Shown: positions 16,708 to 23,270 of the stretch, piece by piece
Layout of the letters: every line of letters starts with the position of its first letter
Numbering within the stretch: position 1 is the first letter of the stretch
Source: JAFGPF01 sp964409485
Lineage (GTDB): Bacteria; Chloroflexota; Dehalococcoidia; Dehalococcoidales; RBG-16-60-22
Length of the DNA stretch: 23,270 bases
Direction of reading: 5' to 3'
NCBI GenBank assembly: GCA_964409485.1
Contig: CAYPDM010000021.1
Location: forward strand, 1-23,270
Translations under genes and position numbers: made by a program
The notes under the pieces: model-generated
The model's input: the letters and a program-made list of their open reading frames with translations, nothing else
What the model was told of the DNA's origin: nothing
The model's database searches: none

Positions 16708-19700
16708 ATGAAACAAAGAATATCAATAATAGCGTGCCTGGTATTAATGATACTGCTGCTGGGCGGCCTGTTTTTACCGGCCAAACCGGTATCCGCCGGC
16801 GGCGCCGTATGGTCAGCCGAGACTATTCCCGATACGCTGGAATATATACTGGGCCCCGACGGCGTGGGTGATAATTTAGATATCCTCGATTTCTCCTTTG
16901 CCGACGACGGTATGACCGTATACGCCGCCCCGGGTGACAGTATTTCAGATAATGTGGTCTATAAATCTACCAACGCCGGGCTTGGCTGGGCGGCCCTGGA
17001 GGAGCTTGACATCACCCCCGACCTCGTAGCGGTTGCCCCTGACGACAAGGATATAGTAGTCATCACCAATAGCAGCACACCGGAACTCTATCTCACTATT
17101 AACGGCGGTGTTACCTGGGACTCTCTGGGGACTCCCCCGGAAAACGGCGGTCCATCGGCGATAGCTATATATGATATTGAGATATCGCCCGTCAGAAACA
17201 CGATACACTATATAGCTGCGGCCGGTACGGACACAGACGGCGAAGCCAACGTGTGGATTTTCAACCAGGGCGCCGGCGTTCCCACCTGGAAAGGGACTAA
17301 AAGCATGTCAGGGTTCGGTGTCGGCGATGCGGTAGCCGCTGTGGAATTTTCCCCCAGTTTCTCATCAGACCTGGCTATGGTTGTCATCAGTGCAGACGTC
17401 AGCGTTTCTCCGAAAATTGAACTCCAGGTTTTAGATGTCGCTGCTGAAAATTGGAATTACAGCGCCGATTATACCAATTATCCGCGTACCGTCGTAAACA
17501 ATAGCGGCATCACCGGAGTACCTTCAGCCTCACTATCATTAGCTCCGGACTACCTCGGCACGGATGACGATACCCGCGAACTCTTTATCGGCCTGACCAT
17601 CGAAGGTAGCGCCTCGGCAATAGCCGCCAGCGGAATATACCGCTACGATGACACCGCGAAGACCCTGATAAAGGCAGGCTTAAAAATACACAGCGTCGCC
17701 TTTAACGGTTCCTATCTGGTCGCCGGCAGCCATGATACCACGACCGTTTACCGCAGCACCAACCCCTCGACAATAGCGCCGACCCTTCTGACTACCTCCA
17801 CCACCAAGAAACCAGGCGGCGAGGAAAATGTGCTGGTCGATTTGGTTAACAACAACGTGATGGCCGGAACGTCCGGTGACGAAAGCTCCTTTGCCATTTC
17901 CACAGATAAAGGTCAGACCTTTAACGACATCAGCCTGATTGATACCTCTATCGATAGTGCCACAGACGTCGCCGTGTCATCGGATGGCAGTAAAGTCTAC
18001 TTCGCGACAGACGATGGTGAAGACTTCAGCCTCTGGCGTAAAGCCGCCACGTGGCAGCGAGTATACAGCCTGCAAGGCACGACTGACTATATAGTGCGCA
18101 TCGCTCGCCAGGACCCCAACTACGTTTTCCTGGCTCAAAAGAGCAACAATACCATTTACACCAATAGTAACGGCGGACTCACCCAATGGAACTCCCGAAC
18201 CTGCAGCCTGAATATCCAGGACCTGGCCGTGGAAAGCACTACCGTCTTATATGCTCTTAATGATATCGGCGTGGTTTCCAGATCAATCAATAGCGGTTTT
18301 AGCTGGCTTGGGGCGATAGCTACGAGTCTCAACAGCGGTGCTACCATCTTCAGCGTTTCCACCGATACTATACTGGTAGGCAGCCGGGACGGCTACGTGG
18401 CTTACAGCACCGACGGCAATACAACCTGGAATACTATTAAAGAGAGAACAGAGACTGGCGCGGGTAGAGTTCAGGTTATAGCGGATGAGAATTATGCTTC
18501 CAACCACATTATCTACGCCGCCAGCCATACCCCGGGACAGAACATCATGAAATGGAAGATCGGCACCAGCACCGAATGGACGGATATCTTTAATAATACC
18601 GTTAGCGGCGGCATATACGGCCTGGCCTTTAATAACAACACGCTTTACGCCCTGGAGTTCAACACGTCCACCGAACAGAGCACATTATGGCTTTGTATTA
18701 CACCAACGAGCGCTACCGCCACATCATCGAGCTGGAGTTCCAGCACCACTACCTCCACAACCGATACTGACGATGGTAACGTATACCTCGACGCTACCCC
18801 TTCAGCTCTCAGGGCCAGCGCCAGTAAACTGTGGGCGGTTAAGACGAACGGCACCAACAAGCTCTATAGTTACAGCGATGTAGATATCGAAATAATACTT
18901 ACGTCACCCGCCCTTAACTTTATCAGCCCTGTTAATACCATGAATGGTCTCGCCAATGACGTATGTTTTACATGGGACCGTCCTACTGAATCGACGGAAT
19001 ATGAGCTGGAAATGGAATACGAGTTGGAAATAGCTCTGGACGAGGAATTTTATTCTCTTGTAACCAGTATTACCGTGGCCACGATTGAATCTGTAGTCAG
19101 TACAATCGCCGGCCCGGGCCAGACGGGTGATAACTATGTAAACTTTATGCCCGCGACTACCTATTACTGGAGGATACGAACGTCACAACCGGTTTACAGC
19201 AGATATTCCGGTACAAAATACTTCCAAACCGGGTCGTTGAATGCAATCCTGCCCACAATACTTTCGCCACCCAGCGGTGGCAATAACATTAGCCGAAAGC
19301 CCTCGTTCTCCTGGGCACCCTTAACCGGCGCTACCGAGTACCAGTTTATCTTAAGTGCGAATGCTTCAATGGCCCCGCCCATAGTAGACGCCAGAGTTAA
19401 CGCAGCCGGCTATGCCATGACCACCGAGCTGGACTACGGCGCCACATACTTCTGGAAAGTCAGGGCTACCCGGCCTATCGAGGGCTATTGGTCTCCGCTG
19501 GGCATATTTACCGTTAAGGAGAAACCGACCGAGCCGGTTCCCCCACTCACCGTCGAAACGCTTCCTCCCCCGATAATCAAGCTGCCTGCCCAGCCGCCTG
19601 ATAATATAATCACTATATTACCTCCCCTTAACCCCCCGGCACCAATCTTCCCGGGCTATCTCCGCACGGCAATTATCATGGCTTCTATCATATTATCTAT

Positions 19701-20424
19701 CGTTATTATACTTATAGTAATACCCCTACCAGCCAGACTCTTCCCTGCGACATCCACGCTGACCGGACCTCTTAAAGGGCCAACGAGAAAGGCCAGATAC
19801 TACAGCGATAAAATAAGCAGAAAGTGGGAAGTCCTGGCAAACCGAATCAGGGAATTAGTACCGTCCGTACCCCCACCACCCGCCACAGGCGAGCCGGTAA
19901 GCGGCGATACCATCTCATTCGCCGTTAGAAGCTTCCTCCTGATAACGTCATCCACAGAAAAAGAAGACGGCCAGCGTCCCCTGTCAGAAAAGGAGGAGCG
20001 CACCCTCGGGAAAAAACTTGCTTCAGGCATCCAGGCCATAGCCAGAGAAAAAATCCTCTACCTGGAATACCCCGAAGATGCTGTTCATTTCCTGCAAATC
20101 TGGTCGCGTTACGGTTCCCGGGACGAGACCAACCGCTACCTGAAAAAATCGTTTAAGTCCAGGCCGGAAAACGCCCTGGCACTCCTGAAATGTTATCAAG
20201 AGGCCTCCGCAAGCCCGGAAGCCGGCACCCCCGGGAAAAAGAAGTTTACCCGGGCAGATTATGATGCGCTCGTCAAGGTCGTTGACACCGATAGCGTTTA
20301 CACGGCCATCTCCAGACTCCTGAAATTCAGATTTGAAAAAGCAGAAGATAAAACCCTGGCAGACCCCGCCGACAGGACAATCGCCTACCAGTTCGTACGC
20401 ATCCACTATGATATAAATAAATAG
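16708..20424 (+). CDS. Large surface-anchored protein: propeller-like repeats, fibronectin-like modules, C-terminal membrane helix and cytoplasmic tail
   Basis: A 1238-aa protein of unknown function. The signal peptide is about 1-30 (cleavage after PVSA). Residues about 40-720 hold recurring Asp-box-like strands, e.g. VVYKSTNAGLGW (about 83), ELYLTINGGVTW (127), FAISTDKGQTF (395), VVSRSINSGFSW (521) and VAYSTDGNTTW (563), as in BNR/sortilin-type beta-propellers. Two fibronectin-III-like modules follow (about 735-842 and 847-935; TTYYWRIRTSQP, ATYFWKVRATRP). A Pro-rich linker (938-983) leads to one membrane helix (about 985-1008, TAIIMASIILSIVIILIVIP) and about 230 cytoplasmic residues that are charged and helical, with no recognised domain. 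So it is a bitopic cell-surface protein. The ribosome site is weak: only ACGGGC before ATG, 14 bp after the aldolase stop, so coupled translation is likely. No catalytic sialidase residues were identified. Confidence 0.8.
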   Translation: MKQRISIIACLVLMILLLGGLFLPAKPVSAGGAVWSAETIPDTLEYILGPDGVGDNLDILDFSFADDGMTVYAAPGDSISDNVVYKSTNAGLGWAALEELDITPDLVAVAPDDKDIVVITNSSTPELYLTINGGVTWDSLGTPPENGGPSAIAIYDIEISPVRNTIHYIAAAGTDTDGEANVWIFNQGAGVPTWKGTKSMSGFGVGDAVAAVEFSPSFSSDLAMVVISADVSVSPKIELQVLDVAAENWNYSADYTNYPRTVVNNSGITGVPSASLSLAPDYLGTDDDTRELFIGLTIEGSASAIAASGIYRYDDTAKTLIKAGLKIHSVAFNGSYLVAGSHDTTTVYRSTNPSTIAPTLLTTSTTKKPGGEENVLVDLVNNNVMAGTSGDESSFAISTDKGQTFNDISLIDTSIDSATDVAVSSDGSKVYFATDDGEDFSLWRKAATWQRVYSLQGTTDYIVRIARQDPNYVFLAQKSNNTIYTNSNGGLTQWNSRTCSLNIQDLAVESTTVLYALNDIGVVSRSINSGFSWLGAIATSLNSGATIFSVSTDTILVGSRDGYVAYSTDGNTTWNTIKERTETGAGRVQVIADENYASNHIIYAASHTPGQNIMKWKIGTSTEWTDIFNNTVSGGIYGLAFNNNTLYALEFNTSTEQSTLWLCITPTSATATSSSWSSSTTTSTTDTDDGNVYLDATPSALRASASKLWAVKTNGTNKLYSYSDVDIEIILTSPALNFISPVNTMNGLANDVCFTWDRPTESTEYELEMEYELEIALDEEFYSLVTSITVATIESVVSTIAGPGQTGDNYVNFMPATTYYWRIRTSQPVYSRYSGTKYFQTGSLNAILPTILSPPSGGNNISRKPSFSWAPLTGATEYQFILSANASMAPPIVDARVNAAGYAMTTELDYGATYFWKVRATRPIEGYWSPLGIFTVKEKPTEPVPPLTVETLPPPIIKLPAQPPDNIITILPPLNPPAPIFPGYLRTAIIMASIILSIVIILIVIPLPARLFPATSTLTGPLKGPTRKARYYSDKISRKWEVLANRIRELVPSVPPPPATGEPVSGDTISFAVRSFLLITSSTEKEDGQRPLSEKEERTLGKKLASGIQAIAREKILYLEYPEDAVHFLQIWSRYGSRDETNRYLKKSFKSRPENALALLKCYQEASASPEAGTPGKKKFTRADYDALVKVVDTDSVYTAISRLLKFRFEKAEDKTLADPADRTIAYQFVRIHYDINK
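18997..19032 (+). repeat. 18-bp in-frame tandem duplication inside the surface-protein gene
   Basis: Two adjacent 18-bp units match at 15 of 18 positions and encode EYELEM then EYELEI (residues 764-775), at the start of the first fibronectin-like module. The second module has a single copy at this point (ATEYQFIL). Confidence 0.75.
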
Positions 20425-20447
20425 TATGAACAAGCCCGGTATGGTCA

Positions 20448-20498
20448 GCGGATATTACCTGCCAACGGTTACGCATACAGTAATATATAAAAATCCGC
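20448..20498. repeat. Imperfect inverted repeat after the surface-protein gene
   Basis: GCGGAT-ATTAC (20448-20458) can pair with GTAATAT (20480-20486) and, past a six-base bulge, ATCCGC (20493-20498); the loop is 21 nt. There is no T-tract, so it is not a plain terminator. It could be a processing signal or structured RNA, or chance. Confidence 0.3.
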
Positions 20499-20526
20499 CC
20501 CGCTTAACTCCGCAAAGCGCTCTCGT

Positions 20527-20556
20527 TTGACATTGCGTCTCCAATTAAGGTAGACT
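20527..20556 (+). promoter_or_regulatory. Distal promoter candidate upstream of the crotonase operon
   Basis: TTGACA (20527-20532), 18 bp, TAGACT (20551-20556). It resembles the transhydroxylase promoter (TTGACA-18-TAGATT). If used, the leader would be about 385 nt. Confidence 0.35.
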
Positions 20557-20871
20557 ATTACGGCTCAATTATCTGAACAGGGTAATTGTACAAGCAAAGG
20601 GGACGTGATTTTTTACAGTGATGCCTCTATTACTTAAGACTTCAGTCTGCTCGTTTGCGTATTATCATTCCCCTCCCACTAGAAAGGCGGCCGGACTACT
20701 TAGAACAATTAAGTTGTACTGGTGATATGGGATTGCTTAAAGGACACAAGGATACTACCTTACTTCTCTTAAAAATAACCGTACTATATCAATCTGTTGA
20801 CGTTTATGACACCAGTTGAAATAACAGGGTGGCTTCAAAGCTACTGTCTCTTGTTCTCTTGTTTTAATCCG

Positions 20872-20900
20872 TTAACACTCAAGGATTGGCAAGTTAAGAT
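20872..20900 (+). promoter_or_regulatory. Proximal promoter candidate for the crotonase operon
   Basis: TTAACA (20872-20877), exactly 17 bp, TAAGAT (20895-20900); 5 of 6 and 4 of 6 to consensus. The start would be about 40 nt before the ATG at 20948. Confidence 0.4.
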
Positions 20901-20947
20901 AGTGACTAAAAGGCAATTTTAAAATAATAAAACCGGAGGAGAAATTT

Positions 20948-21868
20948 ATGGCTTACCCAAAATACAAGTCAATTACACTTGAGAAAGACAAGGAATACCC
21001 CAAGGTTACCTACCTGACTCTGAACCGACCCGATAAGAACAACGCCATCAGCATCGGTGAAGAAGAAATGACCGGCGATATTAAGAAGGCTATGTGGGAA
21101 ATTAACCACGACGACGACTGCAATGTGGTTGTCTTCAAGGGCGCCGGCAGGAACTTCTGCGCCGGATTCGACCTCTCTATGGTCTACCGCGTCTACGGCG
21201 GCGCCAAGGGCGTCAAACCCAGCCAGAGAATCAGGCTTCAGACGGACCAGGACCAGCTTTACGGATTCCCGCAGGCCATCCTGGACTGCAACAAGGTCGT
21301 CATGGTACAGGTCCACGGCTGGGCCATCGAAGCCGGACTCTACATCACCAAGGCCGCCGATATCGTTGTCTGCGCCGATAACGCCAAGTTATCCCAGATG
21401 GGCCAGCGGCTCGCCTTCGGCGGTCTGCCCACCCTGCCTCTTGAACTCGTCATGGGTCACACCAAAAAGGTCGAAGAAATCCTCCTCACCGGCCGCACCA
21501 TCAGTGGCAAAGAGGCCGAGGAAGCCGGCTACGTTACCAAGTCCGTCCCCGAAGAAGACCTGGAATCAGAGGTACACAACCTGGCCGCCGCCATCTCCCT
21601 GCTGCCGCGCGACTGCGTGGTTATGGGCAAATTTGCCCGCCGCCACATGCTGGACAGGCTGGGCCTGACCAACCTCAAAGAGGTCATCCTCTACCACACC
21701 TTCAGCACCAACCTCAAGTACAGCGAGGACGAGAGAGAGCTTATGTTTATCCGCGACCGCGAAAGCATGGGCGAGAGGGAAGCCTTCCACAAGATGCACG
21801 AGAAATACGAGGAACGTCTCAACAGGACCAAGTACTTCAAGAGCTACCGTCCGGAGAAAAAGAAATAA
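20948..21868 (+). CDS. Crotonase-fold (enoyl-CoA hydratase/isomerase superfamily) protein with atypical active site
   Basis: A 306-aa member of the crotonase superfamily, which acts on CoA thioesters through an oxyanion hole. Visible: VVVFKGAGRNFCAGFDLS (60-77, CoA and oxyanion region), VHGWAIEAGLYITKAADIVV (122-141) and GLPTLPLELVMGHTKKVEEI (159-178), then LLTGRTISGKEAEEAGYVTK. In rat enoyl-CoA hydratase the two catalytic glutamates lie in GGGCELA and QPEI; the aligned positions here are Tyr132 and Gly152. Ordinary syn-hydration by that mechanism is therefore unlikely, and a different crotonase reaction (isomerisation, C-C bond cleavage or decarboxylation) should be considered. The C-terminus is about 40 residues longer than a minimal family member, helical and charged (MHEKYEERLNRTKYFK). 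GGAGGAG lies close before the ATG. It is the first gene of a run with the next two, 33 bp before the amidohydrolase. Confidence 0.85.
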   Translation: MAYPKYKSITLEKDKEYPKVTYLTLNRPDKNNAISIGEEEMTGDIKKAMWEINHDDDCNVVVFKGAGRNFCAGFDLSMVYRVYGGAKGVKPSQRIRLQTDQDQLYGFPQAILDCNKVVMVQVHGWAIEAGLYITKAADIVVCADNAKLSQMGQRLAFGGLPTLPLELVMGHTKKVEEILLTGRTISGKEAEEAGYVTKSVPEEDLESEVHNLAAAISLLPRDCVVMGKFARRHMLDRLGLTNLKEVILYHTFSTNLKYSEDERELMFIRDRESMGEREAFHKMHEKYEERLNRTKYFKSYRPEKKK

Positions 21869-21901
21869 GTATTAAACAATCCTGAAAAAGGAGATAGTAG
21901 T

Positions 21902-22936
21902 ATGGCAAAATATCCCGAATTTGCCAAAGATGACTATTTCAAGATAGACGTCGAATGCCATCTTAGCGGCGAGGCGAACAAGAAATACTTCAACTACTTC
22001 CCCGAATACAGGAAGTGGGTGTACGGGACGGCGGAAACCGCCCGCGCTTTCAACGCCGTTCCCCACCATGTTACCAAAGACTGGAAAGAACCGCCTGTAA
22101 CCAAAGCCGAAAAATCGGATATGCCCGAAGAAGACAAGCTGATTGTCTACCTGGACCGCTACGGCGTAGATATGGCCTGTGTTCTTCCCGAGTCCATGAT
22201 GGAAACCACCGGCTATTCTACCAAGTGGTCGACCAACGGCTATCTGCTGGCCGCCGCAGAAAAGTACCCGGACAGGTTTATCGTCCAGCCCAACGTGGGT
22301 CCGTTCATCAAGCGTGGCATGAAGGATGTGCTCTGGGAGCTGGATTACCTGGCGCAGGAAAGGGGCTGCAAGCTGTTTAAGTTCTATCCTCCCGAAGATA
22401 CCTACATCAACGACGAGCGGATGTGGCCTTTCTACAAGAGATGCGAAGAACTGGGAGTCGTTGTTTCTATCCACACCGGCTGGAGCTGGTGCCCCCCGGG
22501 CAAGGCTAAATACTGCCTGCCGGTCCTGCTGGATGACGTCGTGAATGACTTCTACGACCTGAAAGTCATTGCCTTCCACGCCGGCTGGCCACTCTGCCAT
22601 GACCTGAACATGGTGGCGCTATCGCACCCCAACGTATACATTAGCCTTAGCCTGATTATGCCGTGGTACAGAGCGGCGCCTCGCCGCTTGGCGGAAATCA
22701 TCGGCGAAGCGATTCAGTTTGCCGGTCCGGAACGCATTGTCTGGGGAACCGATTTCTACGGCCCCGGCGGGCTGTTCAGGGAAGCGGTAATAGGCCTTAG
22801 AACATTCGAGATGCCGGAAGACCTGCAGAAAGGCTACGGCTTCGCCCCGGTAACCGATGAAATCAAGCGCATGATATTCGGTGAAAATCTTGCTAGAATA
22901 CTAGATATCGATACGTCTAAACGACGCGTAAAATAA
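21902..22936 (+). CDS. Amidohydrolase-2 family protein, possible hydroxyaryl-acid decarboxylase
   Basis: A 344-aa TIM-barrel metal enzyme of the ACMSD / gamma-resorcylate decarboxylase family. Metal site: IDVECH gives Glu18-x-His20 in place of the His-x-His of most amidohydrolases. Glu-x-His is the pattern I recall from gamma-resorcylate and related aromatic decarboxylases. The other ligands fit: His191 (SIHTGWSW), His226 (FHAGWP, the usual catalytic His) and Asp284 (WGTDFYG). KLFKFYPPEDTYINDERMWP (158-177) is also typical. Likely chemistry is non-oxidative, reversible decarboxylation of a hydroxybenzoate, or hydrolysis of a ring-derived lactone or ketone; the substrate is unknown. Ribosome site AAGGAG with suitable spacing. 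It sits between the crotonase gene (33 bp) and the flavoenzyme gene (24 bp), so all three probably serve one pathway. Confidence 0.82.
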   Translation: MAKYPEFAKDDYFKIDVECHLSGEANKKYFNYFPEYRKWVYGTAETARAFNAVPHHVTKDWKEPPVTKAEKSDMPEEDKLIVYLDRYGVDMACVLPESMMETTGYSTKWSTNGYLLAAAEKYPDRFIVQPNVGPFIKRGMKDVLWELDYLAQERGCKLFKFYPPEDTYINDERMWPFYKRCEELGVVVSIHTGWSWCPPGKAKYCLPVLLDDVVNDFYDLKVIAFHAGWPLCHDLNMVALSHPNVYISLSLIMPWYRAAPRRLAEIIGEAIQFAGPERIVWGTDFYGPGGLFREAVIGLRTFEMPEDLQKGYGFAPVTDEIKRMIFGENLARILDIDTSKRRVK

Positions 22937-22960
22937 TAAATAGCTAAGGAAAGGAGAAAT

Positions 22961-23270
22961 ATGTCTACTGAATTCCCAATACTGTTTTCGCCCATCAAAC
23001 TCGGGCCCCTGGAGCTCAAGAACAGAATCGGCGGTTCCTGTACCACCACCGGCGGCGCCGATATAAACGGGTACATCACGGAAGAGTGTTTATACTCTTA
23101 TGCCGCCCGATGTGAAGGCGGCGCCGGTTTTATTACCATCGAATGTACCTTCGCCACCGACTGGGGAGCCAAGACCACCAGCTTCGGCAACCCGCGCATC
23201 AGCGGCCGTGCCTATTACGAAGGTATGTCCAACCTGGCAGAAGCCATGAAGCAGATGGGCGCCAAGGCCT
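22961..23270 (+). CDS. Old Yellow Enzyme / 2,4-dienoyl-CoA reductase family flavoenzyme, N-terminal part (3' end cut by window)
   Basis: The first 103 codons are visible and open to the window edge. The start MSTEFPILFSPIKLGPLELK with KNRIGGSCTTTGGADINGYI, then YAARCEGGAGFITIECTF, matches the FMN-binding TIM-barrel start of NADH:flavin oxidoreductases (the usual pattern is LFSPLKIG-LKNR and Y-A-GGAGLIITE). Members reduce alpha,beta-unsaturated carbonyls or dienoyl-CoA esters; many anaerobic forms carry an additional 4Fe-4S and FAD domain, which cannot be checked here. AAGGAG is about 5 nt before the ATG. As third gene of the operon it could supply the reductive step for a dearomatised ring or an enoyl intermediate (inference). 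Confidence 0.85.
   Translation, partial: MSTEFPILFSPIKLGPLELKNRIGGSCTTTGGADINGYITEECLYSYAARCEGGAGFITIECTFATDWGAKTTSFGNPRISGRAYYEGMSNLAEAMKQMGAKA

Larger units (their letters stand above)
20425..20947. other. 523-bp intergenic region before the crotonase operon
   Basis: No convincing gene on either strand and no tRNA. Base composition drifts AT-rich toward the right. It contains the inverted repeat at 20448-20498, two promoter candidates (20527-20556 and 20872-20900), a tiny hairpin AGACT-TC-AGTCT near 20640, and the ribosome site GGAGGAG before 20948. The rest shows nothing I can name. Confidence 0.6.

Noticed and set aside
20640..20656. Small hairpin AGACT-TC-AGTCT
   Set aside because: The five-pair stem with a two-base loop is sterically poor and likely chance.
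20797..20826. TTGACG-like -35 box upstream of the crotonase gene
   Set aside because: The sequence 17-18 bp downstream does not resemble a -10 box; the candidate at 20872 is better.

Overview
The window reads as a piece of an anaerobic bacterial chromosome, most likely from an uncultured Dehalococcoidia-type Chloroflexota. That assignment is inference: it rests on a metG / polyprenyl synthase / ftsH block like the one I remember from Dehalococcoides relatives, the absence of any oxygen-dependent enzyme, a Mo/W bis-MGD oxidoreductase pair, and genes for CoA-thioester and aromatic chemistry. Both ends are cut: metG lacks its 5' part and an Old Yellow Enzyme family gene lacks its 3' part. I saw no tRNA, rRNA, CRISPR array, insertion sequence or integrase.

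Left block (1-4270), housekeeping. Plus strand: the C-terminal part of methionyl-tRNA synthetase overlapping a long-chain polyprenyl diphosphate synthase. Minus strand: ftsH followed by moaE (molybdopterin synthase large subunit). A divergent promoter region separates ftsH from the next gene.

Middle block (4271-9792). A strong promoter-like TTGACA-17-TATAGT drives a 323-aa protein I do not recognise, which seems to be an internal duplication of one Rossmann-like unit. Then, all on the minus strand and possibly co-transcribed: a GH3-family adenylate-forming enzyme, a membrane-anchored GAF/HD-GYP protein (predicted c-di-GMP phosphodiesterase), and a small secreted beta-rich protein.

Catabolic core (9793-13747). 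After a 431-bp regulatory region with repeats and a TTGACA promoter come two genes closely resembling the large and small subunits of pyrogallol-phloroglucinol transhydroxylase (AthL/AthS). The large subunit is a cytoplasmic DMSO-reductase-family protein without an N-terminal iron-sulfur site. The small subunit carries 16 ferredoxin-type cysteines and a C-terminal carboxypeptidase-regulatory-like beta domain. A hairpin ends the operon and sits on the stop of the convergent gene.

Right block (13738-23270). A marR to DHA2-family exporter operon (minus) has a perfect 25-bp inverted repeat over a consensus promoter. Divergent from it are a class II aldolase and a 1238-aa surface protein (Asp-box-like propeller region, fibronectin-like modules, one C-terminal membrane segment and a cytoplasmic tail). 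After a 523-bp non-coding stretch comes a tightly spaced operon: a crotonase-fold protein lacking both classical catalytic glutamates, an amidohydrolase-2 protein with the Glu-x-His metal site typical of aromatic-acid decarboxylases, and an OYE-family flavoenzyme.

How they may work together (inference): decarboxylation of a hydroxylated benzoate, Mo-dependent hydroxyl transfer on a trihydroxybenzene, and later reductive and CoA-thioester steps could form an anaerobic polyphenol route, with moaE contributing to the cofactor and the MarR/exporter pair handling toxic phenolics. No phloroglucinol reductase or ring hydrolase was found here, so the route is incomplete in this window.
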